Assembly: GCA_900772845.1 (NCBI GenBank)
Contig: CAAGSD010000061.1
Span: 1-64,000 of the forward strand
From: Lachnospiraceae bacterium
GTDB lineage: Bacteria; Bacillota; Clostridia; Lachnospirales; Lachnospiraceae
Direction of reading: 5' to 3'
Length of the DNA: 64,000 nt
Positions within the stretch are counted from its first letter, which is position 1. Each line of letters opens with the position of its first letter. Positions 16,161 through 24,200 of the stretch are shown here, in pieces. The notes beneath the pieces were generated by a model, which worked only from the letters and a program-made list of their open reading frames with translations, was not told where the DNA came from and ran no database searches. The position numbers were made by a program, and so were the translations under genes.

Positions 16161-17549
16161 ATGGAGACATATTTGGAAAAATTGCTGTCACAGATCCGTT
16201 GTAAAAAAGCAAGACCCTATATTGCCGAGGAAATAAGAGATCATATCGAGAGTCAGATGGAGGACAATCTTTCTGCGGGAATGAGCTATGAGGAAGCAGA
16301 GAAAAATGCGGTTACGGACATGGGAGATCCGGTGGAAGTCGGTATCTCTCTGGACAGGATCCATAAGCCTAAGATTGCATGGAAATTACTTTTGATAGTG
16401 GGAATCTTAAGTCTGTTGGGCATTCTGATACAGCAATCCATTCTTTTGCAGCCCGGTTATCAGGATTTGGAAATAGAGATGCAGCAAAGGTATCGGTACA
16501 ATGTGGAGGGATTTGCTTCAGCGGTAGTGATAGGATTCCTTCTCATGTGTGTGATCTATTTCCTGGATTATACAGTAATTGCGAAGTACGCAAGGTTCAT
16601 TGGGGGAGTTATCCTTATTCTTGCAGGACTGCATGTGGCAGGCTTTGGTGGTTTTGATTATGTTAACGGAATCGGCAGCTGGATCGGATTTGGAAGGCTC
16701 CGGGTGTCAGTTACTTCTCTGATGATGTTCTATGTACCGATTTACGGAGCTGTCTTATACAAATACAGGGACGGCGGCGTCTTTGCACTGTGCAGGGCAA
16801 TCCTGTGGCTGATCCTTCCGGTATTTATTACCTCCCGGATCCCGAGTCTCGGTGTTGCCGTCATCATGATGGCCAGTATGCTGATAGAACTTACGATGGC
16901 TGTCTGGAAGGGCTGGTTTCAACTGCCGGTGAAAAAGACGATTATCGGCTTGTGGCTGTTTTTCACGGCAGCACCTGCTCTGTTACTGACTGTAAAGTAC
17001 GCATTTCATTTGCTGGAAACATATCAGGAAGCCAGGATCCGTTCCTATTTCACCGCTTCCGGAGATGCCAATTACATGACGTCTATGCTTCATAAATTTA
17101 ATCAAAATATTTTATTTTGGGGCAACAGCGGAAAAGATGTGGTCGGAGGCTTGCCGGAATTCAATCAGGATTACATTTTCTCTTATATTCTGAACAGTTA
17201 CGGATTGCTGGCCGGAATCTTTGTAGCCGTACTCCTGGCGGCACTGGTAGTGTTTCTGTTCGGAGCGTCGGTCAGACAGAAAAATGAACTTGGCATGGTG
17301 ATGGGATTCGGCTGCGGAATGATCATTTTATTAAATATTTCCCTGAACCTTGCAGGAATTTTTGGATGGATCCCGCTGACATCAACCTTCCTGCCGTTCT
17401 TGTCCTTCGGCAGAAATAATATTTTACTGTGTTATGCACTGGTGGGAATTATCCTGAGTATTTACAGATACAAGGATGTATATCCAAAAAAGTTCAAGGC
17501 GTCACAGGTATCATTGCAGAAGACCATTACTTTGAAGCTGGATATGTAA
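16161..17549 (+). CDS. SEDS (FtsW/RodA/SpoVE)-like membrane protein with permease-prefix domain
   Basis: 462 aa from METYLEKLLSQI. Residues 1-70 are a cytoplasmic helical prefix (ARPYIAEEIRDHIESQMEDN, then EEAEKNAVTDMGDPVEVG) seen in proteins paired with PadR regulators. The rest has about ten membrane helices and a late FtsW/RodA-like segment (GWIPLTSTFLPFLSFGRNN; compare the SEDS motif P-T-G-x-x-L-P-F-x-S-x-G). SEDS proteins polymerise peptidoglycan; this one lacks the usual TG before LPF, so activity is uncertain. It is probably a cell-envelope protein under PadR control. Confidence 0.75.
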   Translation: METYLEKLLSQIRCKKARPYIAEEIRDHIESQMEDNLSAGMSYEEAEKNAVTDMGDPVEVGISLDRIHKPKIAWKLLLIVGILSLLGILIQQSILLQPGYQDLEIEMQQRYRYNVEGFASAVVIGFLLMCVIYFLDYTVIAKYARFIGGVILILAGLHVAGFGGFDYVNGIGSWIGFGRLRVSVTSLMMFYVPIYGAVLYKYRDGGVFALCRAILWLILPVFITSRIPSLGVAVIMMASMLIELTMAVWKGWFQLPVKKTIIGLWLFFTAAPALLLTVKYAFHLLETYQEARIRSYFTASGDANYMTSMLHKFNQNILFWGNSGKDVVGGLPEFNQDYIFSYILNSYGLLAGIFVAVLLAALVVFLFGASVRQKNELGMVMGFGCGMIILLNISLNLAGIFGWIPLTSTFLPFLSFGRNNILLCYALVGIILSIYRYKDVYPKKFKASQVSLQKTITLKLDM

Positions 17550-17572
17550 CACGGTAATAAAAGTAATGCAAA

Positions 17573-17612
17573 TAAAAGATCCATGAGCAGGAAAACTGTC
17601 CATGGACTTTTA
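17573..17612. terminator. Bidirectional terminator
   Basis: AAAAGATCCATG (17574-17585) pairs with CATGGACTTTT (17600-17610) apart from one bulge, ending in T/A runs. It separates the convergent SEDS-like and holA genes. Confidence 0.6.
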
Positions 17613-17651
17613 TATATCATAAGAAGAATTCACTCAATGTATTTCGCAAGC

Positions 17652-18632
17652 TTACGAGGGCAATACCGACAAAATCAGTATCTCCACACTCATCATATCA
17701 TTCATGCGTCCGGATTTTACGGCCTCTTCGGTCTCTACGCACTGCTTTACCGCATTTTTCAGCACGGAAGTCTTGAAATGGGAGGCCTGCGCCACATATT
17801 TTCCGGCTGCAAAGGGCGGCACACCGATCTTGGAGGCAATGGTCTTATTGTCGTGGCCTCTACTTTTTAATTCCTTGGTCTGGAGCAGCAGGTTACACTG
17901 CCTGGCAATCAGGAACAGTATGCGCATGGGCGGCTCTTTTAATGCCAGCAGATCATAGTAAAGCTGCAATGCTTTCTGTGGCTGTTTTTCCGCAATGGCA
18001 TTGACCATATCGAAGATGTGGTTGGTGATACGGGTGGTGCAGACAGATTCCACATCCTCTGCGGTGACTATGTCACGATCGAGACAGTAGCAGATCAGCT
18101 TCTCCAGCTCCATCTGGATATTTTCCATATCCGTGCCGGTCTTGGAGAGCAGGAGCTGAGCGGTATTCTCGGAGATTTTCTTCCCTTCTTTGCCCAGAAT
18201 ACCGGCGATCCAGCGCTTTAGGGAATTTTCATCCTGCACGGTGAATTCGGCAGCGTACCCCTTCGACTGCACAGCTTTGTAGAGCTTGCTGCGCTTATCC
18301 ACTTCACTTTCCGTGAAAATGAAAAAGGTGGTGTCATTGGGAGCTGCAAGGTATTCCGCCAGCTTTTCCCCACCGGCTTTGAAGAGCCCGGTATCTTTGA
18401 AAAACATGACACGGCGTTCTGCCAGAAAGGGGAGTGTCTCCGCCAGATCGATGACCTCTCCCAGAGTAAAATCTTTGCCCTGATAGAAGTGGGTGTTCAT
18501 CTCATCCCCCTCCTGACACAGAGCCTTACGCAGACGGTCCGTGTACTGGTTTTTCAGATAACGTTCCTCTCCATAGAGCAGATAGATCTGTTTAAAATTG
18601 CCGGTTTTGATGTCTTCGTTTATCCGCTGCAT
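17652..18632 (-). CDS. holA: DNA polymerase III subunit delta
   Basis: 326 aa, the clamp-loader subunit that opens the sliding clamp. Seen: QIYLLYGEERYLKNQYTDRL at the N-terminus, an AAA+-like fold without Walker motifs, and the C-terminal collar helices with ALQLYYDLLALKEPPMRILFLIARQCNLLLQ, a family hallmark. Length is usual. It is a single gene on the minus strand with its own promoter at 18686-18715. Confidence 0.95.
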   Translation of the reverse strand: MQRINEDIKTGNFKQIYLLYGEERYLKNQYTDRLRKALCQEGDEMNTHFYQGKDFTLGEVIDLAETLPFLAERRVMFFKDTGLFKAGGEKLAEYLAAPNDTTFFIFTESEVDKRSKLYKAVQSKGYAAEFTVQDENSLKRWIAGILGKEGKKISENTAQLLLSKTGTDMENIQMELEKLICYCLDRDIVTAEDVESVCTTRITNHIFDMVNAIAEKQPQKALQLYYDLLALKEPPMRILFLIARQCNLLLQTKELKSRGHDNKTIASKIGVPPFAAGKYVAQASHFKTSVLKNAVKQCVETEEAVKSGRMNDMMSVEILILSVLPS

Positions 18633-18685
18633 GAAATGATCCTTTCTGGAAAGATACGGTTACTTCTACATTAGATTCCTAAAAG

Positions 18686-18715
18686 AGTATACCCCATTTC
18701 CTATTGAGGTTTCAA
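18686..18715 (-). promoter_or_regulatory. holA promoter
   Basis: Minus strand: TTGAAA (18715-18710), 18 nt, TATACT (18691-18686). The same stretch can also fold (AGTATACCCC with GGGGTGTATGCT). Confidence 0.5.
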
Positions 18716-18750
18716 GGGGTGTATGCTATTATGGAACAAAACAGTTCGAC

Positions 18751-18811
18751 CATGGACATATACGAGAGACACAATCATGCTTGCATGATTTTGCGAACGA
18801 ATATGTCCATG
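18751..18811. repeat. Family A inverted repeat upstream of mscL
   Basis: CATGGACATAT (18751-18761) pairs with ATATGTCCATG (18801-18811). The inner stem is AATCATGC-TT-GCATGATT (18773-18790), with the 3' loop TTGCGAACGA. The outer arm closely matches the 40-bp perfect repeat at 37232. Confidence 0.6.
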
Positions 18812-18967
18812 AGTTAAGCGCCGATTCATGAGCAAAGGTAGTCACGAAGTGACGGAAAGCGCGGCAGCGCGACTTTGCGAATGGTGCGGGTCGAACGTGA
18901 GACAGCGCAGTTCGAATGTGGAACAGTGCGGTTCGACCATCATACCATAAGAGGAAGGAAGAGAAAA

Positions 18968-19402
18968 ATGAGTAGGAAAAGCGGGTTCATTCAGGAATTT
19001 AAAAAGTTTATTCTGAGGGGAAATGTAATGGATATGGCAGTCGGCGTGATCGTCGGCGGCGCATTTACCGCTATTGTTACTTCTCTGAATCAGGACATCC
19101 TTACTCCGGTTCTGGCAATCTTCGGCGGTACTGATTTTTCGAATCTGTATGTAAAACTGGGCAGCAGTGAGACGGCACCGGTGCTGATGTACGGTAATTT
19201 TATCACAGCAGTCATCAATTTCCTGATCACGGCATTTGTGATCTTCTGTCTGGTAAAATTCATTAATAAGCTGGGAGACACCCTGCATCACAAAGAGGAA
19301 GCTCCGGCGGCACCTACCACGAAAAAATGTCCGTTCTGCAAGAGTGAGATCGCAATTGACGCAACGAGATGTCCGCACTGTACTTCTCAGCTGGAACAGT
19401 GA
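18968..19402 (+). CDS. mscL: Large-conductance mechanosensitive channel with C-terminal zinc ribbon
   Basis: 144 aa from MSRKSGFIQEFKKFILRGNV, after GAGGAAGGAAGAG. The MscL core is clear: amphipathic N-helix, TM1 (NVMDMAVGVIVGGAFTAIVTSL) and TM2 (FITAVINFLITAFVIFCLVKFIN). It opens under membrane tension to release solutes at osmotic downshock. Odd: the tail after residue 115 is a four-cysteine zinc ribbon (CPFCKSEIAIDATRCPHC) in place of the usual short coiled-coil end. A longer in-frame start at 18875 reads through repeat DNA and is rejected. Confidence 0.93.
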   Translation: MSRKSGFIQEFKKFILRGNVMDMAVGVIVGGAFTAIVTSLNQDILTPVLAIFGGTDFSNLYVKLGSSETAPVLMYGNFITAVINFLITAFVIFCLVKFINKLGDTLHHKEEAPAAPTTKKCPFCKSEIAIDATRCPHCTSQLEQ

Positions 19403-19462
19403 TCATTTGTCGGCAGCGTAAAGACTTTGAGTGCTGAGAGATAGAAAACCGTGGAGGAAAGC

Positions 19463-20509
19463 ATGGGAAAAATACAAGGGATAGTTATGACGGCAGGAGT
19501 GGGCTGTCTGTTGATGAGCATGCTGACAGGCTGCGGAAATGAAACGACCAGGATCGCAGAAGGAATGCAGCTGGTGGAAACACTGGATTACCAGGGGGCA
19601 CTGGCTGCCTTTGATGAAGCGGAAGCGCAGAAGGAGAACAGCCGGCTGATCGCAAGAGGCAGAGGGATCGCCAGCATGGGACTGACAGATTACGAGCAGG
19701 CAGTACAGTACTTTACGCAGGCGCTGGAACTGAGCAGCGGCTGGGTCCAGAACGTGGATTATGATATGAACTACTATCTGGCGGCTGCATATACCAAGAA
19801 TGGTCAGCCGGCGGAAGCTAAAAAAGTATATGATGCCATTCTGGGTCTGAAACCGGAAGAAAAGGATGCTTATTTTCTCAGAGGCTCCACAGAACTGGAG
19901 ATTGGAGATTATGACAGTGCTAAGGCGGATTTTGATCAGGTCATTTCCATGGATCCGAAAAATTATGACCGGTTGATACAAATCTATGAAGTCCTTGCGG
20001 AGTACGGTTACCGGGAAGTGGGACAGGAATATCTGCAGAATGTATTAGATACGGCAAAACAGCTGGATGCCTACGACAGTGGGCGGATTTATTACTATCT
20101 CGGAGAATATCAGAAGGCTTATCTGGCGCTGGAAGAGGCGAAGGATAAGGGCGGTGCGGACAGCTATCTGTACCTGGGCAGAGCTTATGAGGCAACCGGT
20201 GATTACAATTATGCATCCAGCATATATAGCAATTATCTTTCCAAACAGGGACCGGATGCAGAAATCTACAATCAGCTGGGGCTGTGTGAAATGGCTAAAA
20301 AGGAATACCAGAAGGCTCTTGAAGCATTCCAGGCCGGAAAACAGATCGAAGGAAACAGCCTGATGCAGACCTTATCCTTTAATGAAATTGTGGCATATGA
20401 ATATCTGGAAGATTATCAGAAGGCATCGGTGCTGCTGAAGGCTTATTTACAAAATTACCCGGACGACCAGACGGCCATCCGGGAGCAGCAGTTTCTGTCT
20501 ACCAGGTAA
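19463..20509 (+). CDS. TPR-repeat lipoprotein
   Basis: 348 aa from MGKIQGIVMTAGVGCLLMSMLTGCGN, with lipobox MLTGC (Cys at about 24), after GTGGAGGAAAGC. About eight tetratricopeptide repeats follow (for example GLTDYEQAVQYFTQALEL, KDAYFLRGSTELEIGDYDSA, SYLYLGRAYEATGDYNYASS). TPR arrays bind proteins; as a surface lipoprotein it probably acts as a scaffold. The partner is unknown. It lies 60 nt after mscL. Confidence 0.85.
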   Translation: MGKIQGIVMTAGVGCLLMSMLTGCGNETTRIAEGMQLVETLDYQGALAAFDEAEAQKENSRLIARGRGIASMGLTDYEQAVQYFTQALELSSGWVQNVDYDMNYYLAAAYTKNGQPAEAKKVYDAILGLKPEEKDAYFLRGSTELEIGDYDSAKADFDQVISMDPKNYDRLIQIYEVLAEYGYREVGQEYLQNVLDTAKQLDAYDSGRIYYYLGEYQKAYLALEEAKDKGGADSYLYLGRAYEATGDYNYASSIYSNYLSKQGPDAEIYNQLGLCEMAKKEYQKALEAFQAGKQIEGNSLMQTLSFNEIVAYEYLEDYQKASVLLKAYLQNYPDDQTAIREQQFLSTR

Positions 20510-20531
20510 TGAGTCAGCAGAATAAACAGAT

Positions 20532-20912
20532 TTAATCAGTGGCAGAGTCTTCCTGTGAGGATTCTGCCCTTTGTCTTAGTTGCAGCAGATCAATATAATC
20601 AAGCAGGGAGGCAGCGTTTTTGGAATTAAAATGCTGCAGGATATCCACCAGACCGGCAACGGTGACATCAGGTGCAAATTCCTGATTCAGGACATCCAGA
20701 CGATAACGATAAGGAGTGCGTCCCAACAGATAGTCGGTCGATACTCCGAAGAAGTCAGCCAATTGTATCAATGCCTCCTGATCCGGAAAATGGATATTGT
20801 TTTCATAATTCGAAATGGTGCCCACGGAAACTTTCAGTATGGCAGCCAGTTCTTTCTGATAGATTCCCCGTTCTTCCCGCAGGGATGCAAGAATCTCACC
20901 GAAACTCCTCAT
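20532..20912 (-). CDS. XRE-family transcriptional regulator
   Basis: 126 aa from MRSFGEILASLREERG (GAGG four nt upstream; ATG 20924 is an alternative). The HTH is YQKELAAILKVSVGTISNYENNIHFPD, followed by ALIQLADFFGVSTDYLLGRT, the standard SinR/Xre layout. The last 60 residues (VAGLVDILQHFNSKNAASLLDYIDLLQ) are probably a dimer or ligand domain. The 3' end forms a 12-bp hairpin (GGCAGAGTCTTC/GAGGATTCTGCC, about 20549-20576) that may end transcription. Targets unknown; eno is the divergent neighbour. Confidence 0.88.
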   Translation of the reverse strand: MRSFGEILASLREERGIYQKELAAILKVSVGTISNYENNIHFPDQEALIQLADFFGVSTDYLLGRTPYRYRLDVLNQEFAPDVTVAGLVDILQHFNSKNAASLLDYIDLLQLRQRAESSQEDSATD

Positions 20913-21121
20913 ATTGCCTCGCATTCTGCCGCAGATGCAGCATATTTAAATGTTTTTCTTTTAAGATTTGATGAACTCTATTTTACTATATTTTAGTTTT
21001 AAAGGAATACAAATTTAGAAAAAGAGGAAAATAATAAAAATATTTCGTTAAAATCAATATTAACTAAAAAATGAAAAATATTCCTGACTTTTTCATTGAG
21101 AAATCCTCTCATTAAAACCTA

Positions 21122-21150
21122 TTGCTATTTTTCAAAAAGCCCGATATAAT
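21122..21150 (+). promoter_or_regulatory. eno promoter
   Basis: TTGCTA (21122-21127), 17 nt, TATAAT (21145-21150). The start point would be at about 21157, on the edge of the dyad AGTTAG-GTGCAA-CTAACT. Confidence 0.7.
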
Positions 21151-21158
21151 AATTCAAG

Positions 21159-21176
21159 AGTTAGGTGCAACTAACT
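21159..21176. promoter_or_regulatory. Operator-like dyad at the eno transcription start
   Basis: AGTTAG and CTAACT flank GTGCAA. The sequence loosely resembles DtxR/IdeR-type metal-regulator boxes (TTAGGT...CTAA), but the match is partial, and it may act on RNA instead. Confidence 0.3.
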
Positions 21177-21181
21177 AATGA

Positions 21182-21285
21182 GTGAATCATGTGAAACTCC
21201 TCAGAGGAAACGGAGCTGCTGAATCCGCAGACTGCCGGGAGGTCATCTTCCGGGAGGAGTTTTTCAGCCCTTATAGGGGATTCAC
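21182..21285 (+). ncRNA. Structured 5' leader of eno (unidentified)
   Basis: GTGAATC (21182-21188)/GATTCAC (21279-21285) close the element. Inside, AAACTCCTC (21194-21202)/GAGGAGTTT (21254-21262) is a perfect 9-bp stem, CCGGGAG (21235-21241)/CTTCCGG (21247-21253) a 7-bp hairpin, and CTGC (21216-21219)/GCAG (21227-21230) a short one. A T5 run right after GAGGAG could make the second stem a terminator. I do not recognise it as a known riboswitch. Confidence 0.55.
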
Positions 21286-21328
21286 GAAAGAGAAGGTTTG
21301 GGAATAAAAAGTTTAGAATAGAGGATAA

Positions 21329-22642
<1,314 letters not shown>

Positions 22643-22686
22643 TTCGCTTTTATCCAAAACTATTTTGGTTTCTCTTTTTCTCTTCA

Positions 22687-22717
22687 GGGACTGTTCGAAA
22701 GGACAGTCCCGTTTGCG
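22687..22717 (+). terminator. eno terminator
   Basis: GGGACTGT (22687-22694) and ACAGTCCC (22703-22710) form a perfect 8-bp stem, followed by GTTTGCGTTTTC. Confidence 0.85.
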
Positions 22718-22855
22718 TTTTCATTTTTCTTTTTTTAAAACCTTGCGACATTTTTCCTCTCCCATCTGTATCTAAGATAGAACGGTAAGGAAAATGGCGT
22801 AAGATCCCGGAAACCGCCGAAGGAAGCCGTGGAAGAAGAAATGCATTATTTCATA

Positions 22856-22995
22856 TTGACTTTTCCGGAATCTATGTGATAAAATCTCACCGTTGCAAAA
22901 ATAGTAAAACAGCATAAAGACTTTAGGTAAGAATTGGAAACGACACATGTGCGCACTGCTCACTGATTAACGAACAACACACATGTGTCTTTTTG
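22856..22995 (+). ncRNA. Candidate small RNA gene
   Basis: A promoter-like TTGACT (22856-22861), 18 nt, TAAAAT (22880-22885) is followed about 100 nt later by GACACATGTG (about 22941) pairing with CACATGTGTC (about 22980) and TTTTT. No ORF lies between. It could be a short independent RNA or the leader of the next gene. Purely a sequence-based guess. Confidence 0.3.
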
Positions 22996-23013
22996 CGCCC
23001 TATTCAGAGTCAG

Positions 23014-23073
23014 ATAAACATCACAATCGGACGTCAAATGCTTGCATTTGTAAGAACGAGTGTGATTGTTTAT
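23014..23073. repeat. Family A inverted repeat upstream of the DUF2798 gene
   Basis: ATAAACATCACA (23014-23025) pairs with TGTGATTGTTTAT (23061-23073) with one bulge. The tip is CAAATGC-TT-GCATTTG (23035-23050), with the 3' loop TAAGAACGAG, close to GCGAACGA in the mscL copy. Confidence 0.6.
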
Positions 23074-23184
23074 ATGACGAAGTAACTACATGAGCAAAAG
23101 GAAAGCATCGAAGATGCGATTTTGCGAATGGAGTTGCTGAATAGGAGTAAAAACCTCATACATAGAAAAGGAGGGCATCCAATT

Positions 23185-23682
23185 ATGCCGAAAACAAAAT
23201 TACAGAACATTATTTTCACCCTGATCATGGCGTTCGTTATGGTGTACGCCATGGTCTGCTACAACATCGCACTGGACAAGGGAGGAATGACCAACGAGAT
23301 CTTCCTGTTAGCGTTCCACGAGATCCCTATCATGTGGCCCATCGCCTGCATTTTGGAATACTTTGTCGTGGAAAAGCTGTCTCAGAAACTGGCATTCCGC
23401 ATGGTATCCCCGGAAGATAAGCCTATTTTCATCACACTGGCAATCTCTTCCATGATCGTATGCCTGATGTGCCCGGTGATGAGTTTTATCGCGACCTGCC
23501 TCTTCATGCATCCCGGCAATCAGATCATCGCCCTGTGGTTACAGAAGACCGCCCAGAATTTTCCCATGGCACTGTGCTGGCAGATCTTCTTCGCCGGTCC
23601 CGGAGTGCGGAACGCCTTTGGTTTTGTTGTTGGAAAAATGGCAAGAAACAAGAAAAATGAGAAACAGATCAAAAGTAATTGA
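23185..23682 (+). CDS. DUF2798-family membrane protein
   Basis: 165 aa from MPKTKLQNIIFTLIMAF, after AGGAGGGCATCC. Two repeats of a two-helix unit are visible: FTLIMAFVMVYAMVCYNIAL...FLLAFHEIPIMWPIACILEYFVV (about 10-75) and IFITLAISSMIVCLMCPVMSFIATCL... (about 95-150), typical of DUF2798. The tail is basic (KMARNKKNEKQ). Molecular role unknown. A longer in-frame start (23122) reads through repeat DNA. Confidence 0.85.
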   Translation: MPKTKLQNIIFTLIMAFVMVYAMVCYNIALDKGGMTNEIFLLAFHEIPIMWPIACILEYFVVEKLSQKLAFRMVSPEDKPIFITLAISSMIVCLMCPVMSFIATCLFMHPGNQIIALWLQKTAQNFPMALCWQIFFAGPGVRNAFGFVVGKMARNKKNEKQIKSN

Positions 23683-23708
23683 CAAAATAATTATAGGAAT
23701 GTTAAAAT
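23679..23708 (+). promoter_or_regulatory. Promoter of the polyamine operon leader
   Basis: TTGACA (23679-23684), 18 nt, and an extended -10, TGTTAAAAT (TAAAAT at 23703-23708). It overlaps the end of the DUF2798 gene and would give a leader of about 490 nt before speA. Confidence 0.65.
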
Positions 23709-23768
23709 AAATCGATTTTGAGAGACAGGATGTGTGAAAGTCTTTTCAAAGCAATTGTTTTATTAATT

Positions 23769-23875
23769 GGCAGCCACGGGTTGCCTTATTGATTGAGTTA
23801 GAAGCTCAAATTTTATAAGTTGGTTCCTTTATAACCGCAATGCGTTATGCGCAAACTTGTGAAACGGTCAATAAG
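23769..23875 (+). ncRNA. Branched structured RNA in the speA leader (unidentified)
   Basis: GGCAGCC (23769-23775)/GGTTGCC (23779-23785) is a tight hairpin. TTATTGA (23786-23792)/TCAATAA (23868-23874) closes a multi-branch loop with TTGAG (23793-23797)/CTCAA (23805-23809), GGTT (23822-23825)/AACC (23833-23836) and TGCG (23841-23844)/CGCA (23850-23853). It is not a SAM riboswitch or tRNA as far as I can tell. Confidence 0.45.
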
Positions 23876-24076
23876 AGTAGTAAAAGTATAATTGCTAAAT
23901 AGACTCTGACACGAATATCTTTTCAAAATAAATGCAAAGAAGCAATGGAAAATCAATGGAATAAAAGCAGAAATTCTGAATACAACCACAGGGATGTATT
24001 GCGGAATTCCGTAGCAGATGATATTTCCACAGAAAACATTGATTCTGCAAGAACAGAAAGACTGATTGAGAAGATA

Positions 24077-24108
24077 AACAGGTTGTGCAAATGCGCAGCC
24101 TGTTTTTT
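24077..24108 (+). terminator. Intrinsic terminator inside the speA leader
   Basis: AACAGGTTGTGC (24077-24088) pairs over all 12 bases with GCGCAGCCTGTT (24093-24104) around AAAT, followed by T6. Being between the promoter and speA, it could be an attenuator. Confidence 0.8.
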
Positions 24109-24120
24109 GTATACGATGAG

Positions 24121-24160
24121 CCAAGTACAGATTTGTGCTTGCACAAGAATCTGTATTTGG
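24121..24160. repeat. Family A inverted repeat upstream of speA
   Basis: CCAA (24121-24124)/TTGG (24157-24160), TACAGATT (24126-24133)/AATCTGTA (24148-24155) and TGTGC-TT-GCACA (24134-24145) make a nearly continuous stem. Flanking and inner bases are almost the same as at 33114-33155, including the preceding ACGATGAGCC. Confidence 0.65.
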
Positions 24161-24200
24161 CGGACTGCGATATTTTTGATAACAGAGGGAGGAATGGGAT

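Larger units (their letters stand above)
18633..18967. other. Intergenic region between holA and mscL with repeats
   Basis: No gene. It holds the holA promoter, a family A inverted repeat (18751-18811), and a string of small hairpins after ATGAGCAAAGG (GTCAC-gaa-GTGAC at about 18841, CGCGGCAGCGCG at about 18861), which lead into the mscL ribosome site. Confidence 0.6.
22643..23184. other. Intergenic region between eno and the DUF2798 gene
   Basis: No gene. Contents in order: the eno terminator (22687-22717), a possible small-RNA transcription unit (22856-22995), a family A inverted repeat (23014-23073), and a second hairpin (CAAAAGGAAAGCATC with GATGCGATTTTG, about 23095-23126) before the ribosome site. 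Confidence 0.6.
23683..24200. other. Long non-coding leader region before speA
   Basis: No secure gene. It holds a promoter, a branched RNA fold (23769-23875), a possible short leader ORF from ATG 23945, an intrinsic terminator (24077-24108) and a family A repeat (24121-24160). This layout looks like an attenuated leader. Confidence 0.6.

Noticed and set aside
18842..19378. A 178-codon minus-strand frame opposite mscL
   Set aside because: Shadow of mscL and repeat DNA, no ribosome site.
21182..21285. A fluoride riboswitch upstream of eno
   Set aside because: The conserved motif elements I remember for that class are not present; kept as an unidentified leader instead.
23786..23874. A tRNA gene (7-bp closing stem with three arms)
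   Set aside because: Lacks the conserved T-loop and D-loop bases and a proper anticodon arm.
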